Source of the DNA: Streptomyces sp. ISL-36
GTDB taxonomy: Bacteria; Actinomycetota; Actinomycetes; Streptomycetales; Streptomycetaceae
Length of the DNA: 64,000 bases
Direction of reading: 5' to 3'
Assembly (NCBI RefSeq): GCF_018614205.1
Contig: NZ_JAGGOS010000013.1
Coordinates: forward strand, 62,001 to 126,000
Shown: piece after piece, positions 35,289 through 43,260 of the stretch
Layout of the letters: every line of letters begins with the position of its first letter
Numbering within the stretch: position 1 is the first letter of the stretch
The notes under the pieces: model-generated
Databases searched by the model: none
Seen by the model: only the letters and a program-made list of their open reading frames with translations
What the model was told of the DNA's origin: nothing
Translations under genes and position numbers: made by a program

Positions 35289-35909
35289 CTACCCCTGGAG
35301 CGGGGAGCTGGCCCAGAAGGTGTGGGCCTTTCTCAGAAGCTCCTCGGCGGCCTCACCGTACGATGCCGCACTGCTCAGTGCGGTGAAGGCTTTGCTGTAG
35401 AGGTCGAGCTCGCTCTGTTCCGTGATGTCCACGGAGGAGGAGACGAGTTCGACGTGGGCCCGGTCGCCATTGCCGTAGATGTTGAACCCGTGGACGGGGA
35501 ACAGGTCCACCCGCGCGGTGGAGGGAAGGATTCCGAGTGTGAGAGAGGCCAGGCCGAGTTCTCGCCGGAGGCGCTCGATCTGTTGTCGCATGACCTCGGG
35601 TCCGCCGATGTTCGTGTAGAGGGCCTGCTCTCCGAGGACGACGTCGTAATGGTGGTCGCCGTCGTACAGCACCTGCTGTCGCTGCATGCGCTTGGCGACG
35701 CCCGCCGGCACGTCGTTCGGGATGCCGAGGAAGTCGACGACCTGGCCGAGGATCATGGTGGCGTATGCCTCGGTCTGGAGCGTGCCCCAGATCATCGTGG
35801 GTACGTATGCCTTGCCCTCGCGCGTGTTCTGGTACCAGCGCACCACGTCGTCCTGAGTGGCTTCCGTACCGGTGGACAGACGATCCGTCCAGGGAACTGA
35901 ACTGGTCAC
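35289..35909 (-). CDS. DUF5753 protein lacking the usual HTH
   Basis: A 206-residue protein almost entirely made of the DUF5753 domain (from about residue 35, with PTMIWGTLQTEAYA and RQQVLYD). In most actinobacterial relatives this domain follows a Cro-type helix-turn-helix and the gene is paired with a DUF397 gene. Here the first 30 residues are not an HTH and no DUF397 is nearby. It may be a natural stand-alone sensor domain or a 5'-truncated remnant. GTG 35909 is the first start. Confidence 0.75.
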   Translation of the reverse strand: MTSSVPWTDRLSTGTEATQDDVVRWYQNTREGKAYVPTMIWGTLQTEAYATMILGQVVDFLGIPNDVPAGVAKRMQRQQVLYDGDHHYDVVLGEQALYTNIGGPEVMRQQIERLRRELGLASLTLGILPSTARVDLFPVHGFNIYGNGDRAHVELVSSSVDITEQSELDLYSKAFTALSSAASYGEAAEELLRKAHTFWASSPLQG

Positions 35910-36029
35910 CGCATCCCCTCCTGATTGGTGCCGCCGGGGCGGCTTCGATGGGCGTAGCCGTTCCGGTCGAGCATGGCGTCGAGCTTCCGATCTTGTAAGA
36001 GGGGGAATCGGTCAGGCCACGGGCTCCAG

Positions 36030-36144
36030 CTCGTCGCCGCGGGCACCTCCCCTTGGCAGTCAGCTCGGGGCAGCCGGGAACAGAGCAAGGGAGGTGGGGT
36101 CGTCTGGGCGTGGGTGCCTCCGTCTCGGGGGCCAGTTCGGGCAT
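36030..36144 (-). pseudogene. HNH endonuclease N-terminal fragment 1
   Basis: From an ATG at 36144 the frame reads about 20 residues and then LPCSVPGCPELTAKGRC, the start of small actinophage/plasmid HNH nucleases. No HNH catalytic part follows. It is one of three related fragments in this element. Confidence 0.5.
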
Positions 36145-36534
36145 GAGGTGTATTCTGCTGAATTCACTGAGGACCACTGGGCCGATTCATCGAGGTGGTG
36201 GCGGGCACTGAGACGTTGGTCCATCGACTAGCCTCAACCCCACCGGGTTGAGGCACACCACACCCCCCTTGCGCCCGTATGACTATTTGCCGGGCTTCGC
36301 TAGGGTCTGTGACCTGGCATTTGGTCCTTCCACTCACGTCAAACGCCAAGGATCCGCGGCTTGCTTGGCAGTAGCCCGGCGTCATTGGCGCGTCAAGTAT
36401 TCGCGAGACTTCGCCAGGGTCCGCCGACCTGACGTCAGGTGGTCACGGCTGTCAGAGTCCGTTCGTGAGGACGTGAGATGGAACGGCACCCGCCCCGTCT
36501 CACTCACAGCCCACGCACCAGACGGGAGTCCGTC
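36145..36534. other. Non-coding stretch with one terminator-like hairpin
   Basis: No supported gene. A perfect 9-bp stem (36232-36240 with 36245-36253, loop CACC) looks like a terminator. The rest is lower in GC than the core chromosome. Confidence 0.5.
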
Positions 36535-36681
36535 ATGCCTTACACCACACCGCCAAGGCCCTTCGTCGAGATCCGCATTGGCGGGTTCCACCTCGTGGTT
36601 CAGAGAGCGCCCGTGCGCCTCTTCGCCGCCGTGTCGGCCCTGGTCTGCTCGGGTTTCACCGCATGGTGGACAGCGCGCTGA
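36535..36681 (+). CDS. Small membrane protein of plasmid/phage type
   Basis: A 48-residue protein with GGGAG 6 bp before the ATG. A Pro/aromatic N-terminus (RPFVEIRIGGFHLVVQR) is followed by one transmembrane helix ending AWWTAR. Similar short proteins occur in Streptomyces integrative elements; no function is known to me. Confidence 0.65.
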   Translation: MPYTTPPRPFVEIRIGGFHLVVQRAPVRLFAAVSALVCSGFTAWWTAR

Positions 36682-36874
36682 CAGGGGCGGAACGCCTCGC
36701 AATCGGATGTCCCGAACTTGGTACCTGTCTTGAGCCGGTGGCACTCGCCGCACAGCACGTGCACGTTCCCGTCTGTGTCCGTCCCGCCGAGAGCGACGGG
36801 CCGAATGGTCCACCGGCCCAGGTCGGCTCAGGGCAGCCGGGGACAGAGCAACGGGGGCGGGGCTTTCGAGGCAT
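36660..36874 (-). pseudogene. HNH endonuclease remnant 2 (frameshifted)
   Basis: ATG 36874 starts MPRKPRPRCSVPGCPE. After a frame change near 36815 the sequence continues RWTIRPVALGGTDTDGNVHV then LCGECHRLKTG, which is a recognisable HNH core with its CxxC and His. The 3' end is antisense to the small membrane gene. The reading-frame break means it is not functional as it stands. Confidence 0.65.
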
Positions 36875-36943
36875 GGGGTCACATGAAAACGGGGTCTGGC
36901 GTGACAAGCCCCTGCGGACAACCGGAGCGTATGGGCGTATGGG

Positions 36944-37087
36944 CTAGCGATCCTTACCAAAGATCACGTAGAGAACGACCAAAGTACGCTCTCTAATACA
37001 CGGATCAGGGTGTGAGACTGCCACCACGATGACGGCAGTCAAGGCAGAAAAGAGGAGTGTAATCGCGGAGTCGAAAAGGCCGTTCAT
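36944..37087 (-). CDS. Possible 47-residue small membrane protein
   Basis: From ATG 37087 the minus strand reads MNGLFDSAITLLFSALTAVI, then a further hydrophobic stretch, then a charged C-terminus ending GKDR. One transmembrane helix is clear. The nearest ribosome-like GGAGG is rather far (about 16 bp). Codon use is not strongly GC-biased, in keeping with its low-GC surroundings. Reality is uncertain. Confidence 0.35.
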   Translation of the reverse strand: MNGLFDSAITLLFSALTAVIVVAVSHPDPCIRERTLVVLYVIFGKDR

Positions 37088-37160
37088 GGCATCGACGTTA
37101 ACAGCCTCCAGTGGCAACTCCAATAGGAAGCAAGAGTCAATTTCGCTGAAACCATCGACA

Positions 37161-37260
37161 CTTGCGCAATTTTCCGCTTACCTTGCGTGCCGCGCAATAT
37201 TGAGTCCCGCGCAATTCTTCGACTTATTTGCGTTCCGGTCAATTCTTCGACCGACTTGCG
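37161..37260. repeat. Low-GC cluster of TTGCG/CGCAA motifs and a 12-bp direct repeat
   Basis: In about 100 bp there are six TTGCG or CGCAA motifs (37162, 37183, 37192, 37209, 37228 and 37256, approximately). CAATTCTTCGAC occurs twice (37212-37223 and 37240-37251, 28 bp apart). The region is much lower in GC than its surroundings and has no supported gene. It could be a protein-binding array such as an origin, excision or operator site. Confidence 0.5.
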
Positions 37261-37315
37261 TCGAAAACGTCAGCCGTAATAACGGGGGAGTGATCACCCA
37301 AAATCGTCACGGGCC

Positions 37316-37440
37316 TTGAGCTTGTGGCAGCGTCGGCAGCGGTTGAACGTTGCCGTCTGCGCAGTGGACACCGTTGGCAGTCAGCTCAGAGCACCTGGGT
37401 ACCAAGCAAGGGGGCGGGGCCGCGTTGTACGGCTGGCCGT
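37316..37440 (-). pseudogene. HNH endonuclease remnant 3
   Basis: The minus strand again shows the CGCCCCCTTGCT...GAGCTGACTGCCAA block seen in remnants 1 and 2 (residues like PRCSELTANGVHC). Directly after it, in another frame, comes FNRCRRCHKLKARDDFG and a stop. The central HNH region is missing, so this is an internally deleted copy. Confidence 0.55.
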
Positions 37441-37472
37441 CGGCCCGCTCCCGCTGTGGGCAGTGGATATCT

Positions 37473-38003
37473 CTACCGCCAGCCGTCGAGGGAGACCTCG
37501 GGACCTCCCGCGAGATACCGGCGGAGTGCGCTTGAGGTGGTGTCCACGAAGTCCCCGGGGATGGCGTCGGCATCAACCCAGCAAACTTGGGAGTGTTTGC
37601 GCGGCTCGCGGTTTTCGGGTTCGCCGGTCCATTCGTGTGCGGCGAAGACAACGGTGAGGAAGCCATTGGGGGCCTCGACGCCCCAGGCGCCGTGGATGAT
37701 GTGGGCGACCCTGAGGGACTCGGGCTTCACCATAAGGCCGGTCTCTTCGTAGAGTTCGCGGACGGCGGTTTCGGTGATGGGTTCGCCCGGCTCGCTCTTG
37801 CCGACGGGGAGGTCCCACATGCCCTGGGCGAATTTGGCGTTCTCGCTGCGCTGGAGGAGGACCACGCGGTTGGCGGCCTTGTCGTGGACGATGACCGCGG
37901 CGACCAGCAGGGCCATGGATTCGAGCGCGGGCTTGAGGGCCTTCGGCTGATTGTCGGTCTGCTGGGCCACGGTGTTCCCTTCGTCGGGCGGGTTGTTGGG
38001 CAT
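37473..38003 (-). CDS. Nudix hydrolase
   Basis: A 176-residue enzyme with a perfect Nudix box: G, x5, E, x7, then RELYEETGL (near residues 68-90), which binds metal and cleaves nucleoside-diphosphate-linked compounds. The N-terminus is a polar 25-residue tail. ATG 38003 lies one base after the stop of the upstream HTH/TPR regulator, so the two form an operon. The substrate is unknown. Confidence 0.9.
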   Translation of the reverse strand: MPNNPPDEGNTVAQQTDNQPKALKPALESMALLVAAVIVHDKAANRVVLLQRSENAKFAQGMWDLPVGKSEPGEPITETAVRELYEETGLMVKPESLRVAHIIHGAWGVEAPNGFLTVVFAAHEWTGEPENREPRKHSQVCWVDADAIPGDFVDTTSSALRRYLAGGPEVSLDGWR

Positions 38004-38004
38004 G

Positions 38005-39360
38005 TTAGGCGAGCGCCTCGCGGGCGCGGCGGGCGAGATCGGCAGCGCCGGGCACTTTGCGCCGCTGGTAGACCGCGAGGGTAGAGCGCATCGAGGTGAT
38101 CGCCTTGCGGGTGCGGTCGGAGGTCATGCCTTCCATGAGCACCAGGGCCTGGGTCCAGGCGGCGACGGCTTCGTCGGCGCGGGCCTGGGCGGCGAGGCTG
38201 TCGCCGAGGTCGGCGTGGGTGAGGGCGTGGACGCGCTTGTACTTCTCCGGGTCCCAGCGGGTGAGGGCGTCTCGGTGCTGCTGCTCGGTGCCGATGTGGT
38301 CGGCGAGGTCGGTCAGGGTGCGGGCGGTGTGGCTGGCTACGGTGCCGGCGGCGGGGCCGCTGACGCGGGAGTAGCTGGGCTGGGGGCCGTCGTCTCGTAG
38401 GAGGGCGTCTTCGGCTGCGAGCAGGGCGCGCGCGGCCGACGGGTGCTCGTCGGTGGCCGCGTAGGCGCGGGCGTGGGTGATGTGGAGGAGGGCCTCGGTC
38501 TGGCCGTCGATGTGGCCGAGACCTGTGCGTAGGGCGCCTTCGACGAGGTCGACGCAGTGGTGGGGCTGCTTGAGGCTCAGGGCTTGGTGGGCGAGGGCGC
38601 GCATCATCCAGGCGGCGTGGCCGTGGGGGTCGGCTTCGCAGGCGAGCTTGTAGCCGACCTGGTAGTAGCGCTGAGCCGCGCCTTCCTGGCCGAGGTCGTG
38701 GTGCTTCCATCCTGCGAGGTAGGCGAGTTCGGCGACGGCGCCGAAGGCGGCCCGGCGTAAGGCTTCGCTGGGGAAGCGTCCGCGCAGCATGGGGGCGGCG
38801 GTGTCGGCGAGGTACGCGGTGACGGTGGTCAGGCCGTGCCCGCCGCCGAGGCGCTCGTCGGCCGCGCTGAAGGCCGCGGTGATCTGCCGTACGACGTCCA
38901 CATCCTCCGTCCCGACCAGTGACGTGCCGGTGCGGGCGCGGAGCAGGCGGGCGGTGGCCTCGTGGTCGTAGCCGAGCGGCATGGCGACGCCGGCGGTGGT
39001 GAAGGCTGCGATGGCGAGGAAGCGGCGCCGTTGGACGTCGGCGCGGCCCAGGTCGGTGACCGCGAGGACGGGGTCGGATTCCGCCGGCGCATCGGTATCA
39101 CCGCTGTGGAGGCCGATCTCGCTCTGGGTGATTGTCCGTCCCGCTCGGCGGGACAGCGCCTCGGCCAGGTACTGGCCAACCCGGCCCGAAGGTGTGCGGG
39201 TGCCGTTCACCCAATGCGAGATGGCCGACTTGTTGGTCTGGAGGATCTCGCCGTTCTCGGCGGCGATGCGCCGCACGTCTCTGGCGAGGGCCTCGTAGGT
39301 GCAGCCGACCGGCTCGATGACATCGCACAGACGGGAGTTGGGTTCTCTCTGCGCCGCCAC
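38005..39360 (-). CDS. XRE-type HTH regulator with TPR region
   Basis: A 451-residue regulator. The N-terminal Cro-like HTH spans about residues 10-75 (TNKSAISHWVNGTRTPSGRV). A long all-helical TPR-like region from about 170 to the end resembles the Streptomyces NsdA/ATP-GTP-signal type regulators. A hydrophobic stretch (FLAIAAFTTAGVAM) near residue 113 separates them. It starts at GTG 39360 and is divergent from the 39584 gene. It is likely to regulate both arms of this locus, perhaps in response to a peptide or small ligand bound by the TPRs. Confidence 0.82.
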   Translation of the reverse strand: MAAQREPNSRLCDVIEPVGCTYEALARDVRRIAAENGEILQTNKSAISHWVNGTRTPSGRVGQYLAEALSRRAGRTITQSEIGLHSGDTDAPAESDPVLAVTDLGRADVQRRRFLAIAAFTTAGVAMPLGYDHEATARLLRARTGTSLVGTEDVDVVRQITAAFSAADERLGGGHGLTTVTAYLADTAAPMLRGRFPSEALRRAAFGAVAELAYLAGWKHHDLGQEGAAQRYYQVGYKLACEADPHGHAAWMMRALAHQALSLKQPHHCVDLVEGALRTGLGHIDGQTEALLHITHARAYAATDEHPSAARALLAAEDALLRDDGPQPSYSRVSGPAAGTVASHTARTLTDLADHIGTEQQHRDALTRWDPEKYKRVHALTHADLGDSLAAQARADEAVAAWTQALVLMEGMTSDRTRKAITSMRSTLAVYQRRKVPGAADLARRAREALA

Positions 39361-39583
39361 GATCGCCTCCGCCCTGGAGCTGTAAACCGCGTATACCGCT
39401 TCAACTGCCTTCCACCGTACCCACTGAGCGTGACCACCGGTTCACTTATCAGCAGCCGCCCGGAACGGCGCGACCGTGGTCCAGGCTCCCCCTTGGTCCG
39501 GGCGGCACCCCGAAGTTCCGTACGCCCACACCGGGCTCGGGCATTTCTGTGCCCGAACCTGGCCGATCAGAGACGGAGACACG

Positions 39584-40333
39584 GTGACCACCATCGACAC
39601 CGCGGCCATCACGGTCGAACTGCCCGAGGCGCTCGACCCGCGCTGGAGCCGCCTGCCCGGCATCCAGATCGACGGCCGGCGCATCACGATCGACCCGGCC
39701 GAGTACTTCTTCCGCTTCGAGTCCAACACTTGGCTCGTCGCCGACTGGGAGCTGGTCAAGGCCCAGCTCCTGAACGTGGACGAGACGACCGAGAGCGCGG
39801 TCGAGCAGCTCGCGCTCGACTTCATCAAGCAGCACGGCGAGTCCACCTCCGACGCGGCCCGCGTCCTGGCCACCGCGCACGAGGTGTACGCCTACCTCTT
39901 CCGCGACGAGCACCTAACCGGCCTCGGCCTGCCGCAGATCACCGCCGACCACCTGCGGATGCTCCGCGAGGCAGCCACGTTCATGGTGCTCAACAAGGTC
40001 GAGCTGGACGGGCACATCTCCAACGTCGGCCCGTGCTGGTTCTTCCCCGCCGTCACCTCCGTCGTCTTCGACCTGGACGACGAGACGGGCGGGATGCTCG
40101 ACGAGGTCTACCACGGCGGCTGGTTCAACGAGCACCGCCGGATCGAGTCCATCAAGGCCCACGCCGCGCTCGGCAGCCGGCTCGTGCACGGCTGCCAGTC
40201 CGTGCCGGACCAGTCCGGCGGCGTGGTCGCGCCCTACGGTGCCTCGATGGCGAACTTCCGCGACGACCTCGCCGCGTTCAAGGCGGGCTGGATCGAGCAG
40301 GTCTACGCCCATCGCGTGAACCCCACCGCGTAA
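39584..40333 (+). CDS. Conserved protein of unknown function, first gene of island operon
   Basis: A 249-residue soluble protein starting at GTG with GGAG upstream. It is rich in aromatic and acidic residues (YFFRFESNTWLVADWELVK, VGPCWFFPAVTSVVFDLDDE). No signal peptide, membrane helix or motif that I recognise is present. It leads a four-gene run (unknown, kinase-like, methyltransferase, HAD) opposite the HTH/TPR regulator and Nudix genes. A hairpin separates it from the next gene. Confidence 0.7.
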   Translation: MTTIDTAAITVELPEALDPRWSRLPGIQIDGRRITIDPAEYFFRFESNTWLVADWELVKAQLLNVDETTESAVEQLALDFIKQHGESTSDAARVLATAHEVYAYLFRDEHLTGLGLPQITADHLRMLREAATFMVLNKVELDGHISNVGPCWFFPAVTSVVFDLDDETGGMLDEVYHGGWFNEHRRIESIKAHAALGSRLVHGCQSVPDQSGGVVAPYGASMANFRDDLAAFKAGWIEQVYAHRVNPTA

Positions 40334-40349
40334 CCCACCCGATCAGGCT

Positions 40350-40382
40350 CCGGGGCGGGCCGGCATCCCTCGCCCGCCCCGG
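40350..40382 (+). other. Intra-operon hairpin
   Basis: An 11-bp perfect stem (40350-40360 with 40372-40382) lies between the unknown gene and the kinase-like gene. It could act as a partial terminator or an RNA-processing site. Confidence 0.6.
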
Positions 40383-40407
40383 ACGCCACCATCCCCCGGA
40401 GCCCCAC

Positions 40408-41319
40408 GTGACCACGAACCCCAGCGCCGAACTCCTCGACAACCTGCTCACCGTGGCTGGCCAGACCACCGCCGTACGGGAGGAGGTACGCGTGTGGTCC
40501 ATGTCCGGCGTCGAGCGCGTGACCTGCACCGACGGCACCACGGCCGTCTTCAAGTACGCCAAGAAGCCCTTCGACTGCGAGGACCAGGCCCTCCGCCTGG
40601 CCCACACCCTCGGCGTACCCGTCCCTCAGGTCCACGCCTCCGCCGTCCTGGACGGCTGGCTCGGCATGCTCATGGAGGACCTCGGACCCTCCGTACGCGA
40701 GGCCGACGACCTCGACGGCGTCGCCGCGGCCGTGGTGCTGCACGGCACCCGTACGGCTCCGCCCTTGCCCGTACTCGGCCAGGAGCGGCTGCGGACGCTC
40801 CCGGCCAGAGCGCTGGAGCATCTCGAACGGCTGCGCAAGGCCGACCGGTGGCAGGACGCCGACGACGTCACGGACGCGCTCGACCGGATCGCCCGGGCCG
40901 CCGATGCCCGGTCGGCTGGAGCGACGATCGCCCCCTTCGGCTGGGTGCACTCCGAGTTCCACCCCACCAGCCTCCACATCGGGGAGCGCGGCTGGCGGCT
41001 CCTCGACTTCGCCCGCGCCTTCACCGGCCCCGGCCTGCTCGACCTCGCCAGCTGGCACGGAACCATCGAGCCCCCGCACCCCGTGCGCCTGCGCGTCTTC
41101 CTGGAGCAGTACGTCACCGCCGGCGGCACCCCCGACGCCCTCGCCCCGCGCGGTGGGCTTACGGCCGAGAACTGGGCCCTGGGCTGGCACCGCATGTGGG
41201 CCGTCGAGTGGTTCATGGAGCAGGCCGTCCGCTGGATCGACGACCCGGCCACCGACCCCGCCTACATCAAGGCCGTCCGCCGCCACCTCACCGACGTCCT
41301 CCACCTCCTGGAGATCTGA
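40408..41319 (+). CDS. Aminoglycoside-phosphotransferase-fold protein with altered catalytic loop
   Basis: A 303-residue APH/ChoK-fold protein from GTG 40408 with GGAG upstream. The N-lobe has the TAVFKYAKK strand with the ATP-binding Lys. The catalytic loop reads WVHSEFHPTSLHI, where kinases of this family normally have HGDxHPxN: the catalytic Asp is Glu and the Asn is Ser. The metal-binding LLDFARAFTGP is retained. It may be a weak kinase or a binding protein. It is coupled to the methyltransferase 1 bp downstream. Confidence 0.8.
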   Translation: MTTNPSAELLDNLLTVAGQTTAVREEVRVWSMSGVERVTCTDGTTAVFKYAKKPFDCEDQALRLAHTLGVPVPQVHASAVLDGWLGMLMEDLGPSVREADDLDGVAAAVVLHGTRTAPPLPVLGQERLRTLPARALEHLERLRKADRWQDADDVTDALDRIARAADARSAGATIAPFGWVHSEFHPTSLHIGERGWRLLDFARAFTGPGLLDLASWHGTIEPPHPVRLRVFLEQYVTAGGTPDALAPRGGLTAENWALGWHRMWAVEWFMEQAVRWIDDPATDPAYIKAVRRHLTDVLHLLEI

Positions 41320-41320
41320 C

Positions 41321-42013
41321 GTGCTCGCCCAGGCATCCCCCTGGCACGCCCACGCGCTCCAGCGCACCGCCGCCGGCCTCGCCGAACCCCTCTCCGTACC
41401 CGCCCGGATGGAATGGACCACGAGACCCGGCCAAGGTCCCGGTGCCGAGATCCTCGGCCCCGACCTGCGAGACAAGCAGCTCCTGGAACTCGGCTGCGGC
41501 CCCGGCCACAACGCCGCCCACCTCGCCACCCGACACGGCGCCCGCGTTACCGGCGTCGACCTGGTTGGCCTCCAGGTCCGCCGCGCCCGCTCCCACTACG
41601 GGCGGCTGAACAACCTCACCTTCGTCGCCGGCCACGCCCTCCACTACCTGCACGCCTCCGACGAGCAGTTCGACGCGATCTACTCCGTATTCGGCGCCGT
41701 CGGCCTCGTCGCCCCCGAGCTCCTGTTGCCGGCCGTGGCCCAGTGCCTCACGCCCGGCCGGGTGCTCGTCTTCTCTGTCCCTCACCCGCAGCGTGGCGGC
41801 CGAAGCCCCTCGGGCGACGACCGGCCCCGCCGCGACCACGTCACTCTTCCCGATCGAACCCGTCTACCTATCGCCCGCTGGGAGTTCTCCACGGACCGCT
41901 GGGAGAAGCACCTCAGCAGGGCGGGCTTCTGGCTCACCTCGGCACAGGAGTTCCACGACGCCCGCATGGGCCACTGGCCCACGACCCTGCTGATCCGCGC
42001 TCGCAAGCTCTGA
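41321..42013 (+). CDS. Class I SAM-dependent methyltransferase
   Basis: A 230-residue methyltransferase starting at GTG one base after the previous stop. Motif I LELGCGPGHNAAHLA (near residue 52) binds S-adenosylmethionine. GVDLVGLQVRRA is motif II, and DAIYSVFGAVG is motif IV. The acceptor is unknown; the neighbours suggest a small phosphorylated or nucleotide-like molecule. It is the third gene of the island operon. Confidence 0.85.
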   Translation: MLAQASPWHAHALQRTAAGLAEPLSVPARMEWTTRPGQGPGAEILGPDLRDKQLLELGCGPGHNAAHLATRHGARVTGVDLVGLQVRRARSHYGRLNNLTFVAGHALHYLHASDEQFDAIYSVFGAVGLVAPELLLPAVAQCLTPGRVLVFSVPHPQRGGRSPSGDDRPRRDHVTLPDRTRLPIARWEFSTDRWEKHLSRAGFWLTSAQEFHDARMGHWPTTLLIRARKL

Positions 42014-42045
42014 CCGCCGCCTTCTCTCCGGCCGCTGGAGGACCA

Positions 42046-42591
42046 ATGCGCCCGCCGTACCTGCTTCTCGACGTCGACGGCGTCCTCATACCCTTCCCCG
42101 ACGCGGATGGGACCACCCCAGCCACACACGCTCGCCACGACGTCGTCCCCGCCGGCCGCAGCGCCGACAACCCGGTCACGGTCTGGCTCAACCCCGACCA
42201 CGGCCGCCTGCTCATGGACGTCGTCCGCACAGGCTTGGTCACCCCGGTCTGGTGCACGAGCTGGCGCCAGGACGCCACCACCCTCATCGGGCCCCTCCTG
42301 GGCCTCCCAGCCCTACCGCACGTCGACCTCCCGCGTCCCCAGATCGCCACCAGTCACCCCAACGGCTACTTGTGGAAACGCGACCACGTCGACGCCTGGC
42401 TCGGTGACGCCCCCGCCGTCTGGATCGACGACGACTTCACCAGTCTCGACCACGCCTGGGCGGTGGAGCGCACCGCCAAGGGAACACCGACCCTCCTCGT
42501 TCAGCCTGACCCACATCTCGGGCTGCAGCCCGAGCACCTGACCGAGCTCACGACATGGGTCTCGCAGTTACCCGCAGCCCGCACCGCCTGA
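42046..42591 (+). CDS. HAD-like hydrolase domain protein
   Basis: A 181-residue protein with the HAD nucleophile motif [11 protein letters not shown] at the N-terminus and a C-terminal WIDDDF acidic motif. The fold lacks a clear cap domain, like the HAD proteins seen in RNA-repair contexts. GGAGG precedes the ATG. It is last in the operon and is followed at once by a strong terminator. Confidence 0.82.
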   Translation: MRPPYLLLDVDGVLIPFPDADGTTPATHARHDVVPAGRSADNPVTVWLNPDHGRLLMDVVRTGLVTPVWCTSWRQDATTLIGPLLGLPALPHVDLPRPQIATSHPNGYLWKRDHVDAWLGDAPAVWIDDDFTSLDHAWAVERTAKGTPTLLVQPDPHLGLQPEHLTELTTWVSQLPAARTA

Positions 42592-42596
42592 CGACT

Positions 42597-42628
42597 GATG
42601 CCCTCGCTGCACAAGCAGCGAGGGCATC
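42597..42628 (+). terminator. Terminator of the island operon
   Basis: A 14-bp perfect stem (42597-42610 with 42615-42628), loop ACAA, lies 5 bp after the HAD stop codon. Confidence 0.88.
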
Positions 42629-42665
42629 GGGGTGCGCTGTGGTCCGTGAGCGGTGCAGAAGGTGG

Positions 42666-43244
42666 CTAAGCAAGGATCGCGGCCACGTCCTCGGCTGAGA
42701 CGAGGGTGTCCTCCGCCACTCGTCGGGCGAGCTTCTCGACGTACGACCAAGCGCCTACCAGGGTCTGCCTAGCTCGCTGCTGCTGGTGCCCCCAGTTCCA
42801 CGACTGCGGCTGCAGGCCCGGCGGTCCGTAGTCCAGTTCCCACCAGCCGAGCCCTGGAAGACCTGCGGTCTCGGCGCAGACCTCCCGAGCGAGAACCTGG
42901 TCCCCTAAACCCCCGATTTCAACTGCCCACCGGCGACCGGCGGTCATCGGCCCCGACTGTTCACACCACAGCAGCTGCGCCTGCACGCCCGCGGCCAAGG
43001 CCACCAGCGTGTCGTAGGCCGAGCCGGCGTCCAACGGCACCGCCACGTTCCGACCAGCCCACCAAGCAGCGCCACACATTCCACAGGTTGGGCCCGCAAT
43101 AAGCTCCACCGGCACGGCGGGAATCCCCGCCACGCGAGCGTCGACCGCGTGCCCAGCCTCATGGAGCGCCGTACCCAGCAGCTGTCGTAGCTGTAGCCGT
43201 TGCAGACGCTCACGGCGCCACCATGTCAGCGGTCGACCCCACAT
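42666..43244 (-). CDS. HEAGH-motif putative metalloprotease-like protein
   Basis: A 192-residue protein with LHEAGHAVDARVAGI near residue 26, the zinc-binding HExxH helix seen in FtsH/M41-like and related proteins. Further on are CGMCGAAWW (possible second metal site) and a helical C-terminus. ATG 43244 with GGGAG 6 bp upstream is chosen; an upstream extension would run antisense to the broken integrase. Similar proteins are found in actinobacterial mobile elements, without known function. Confidence 0.6.
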   Translation of the reverse strand: MWGRPLTWWRRERLQRLQLRQLLGTALHEAGHAVDARVAGIPAVPVELIAGPTCGMCGAAWWAGRNVAVPLDAGSAYDTLVALAAGVQAQLLWCEQSGPMTAGRRWAVEIGGLGDQVLAREVCAETAGLPGLGWWELDYGPPGLQPQSWNWGHQQQRARQTLVGAWSYVEKLARRVAEDTLVSAEDVAAILA

Positions 43245-43260
43245 AGATCTCCCGGACCCG

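Noticed and set aside
37029..37319. A 96-codon plus-strand frame in the low-GC part of the integrated element
   Set aside because: No ribosome site, no recognisable features, and it overlaps the motif cluster and the more protein-like 47-residue minus-strand ORF.
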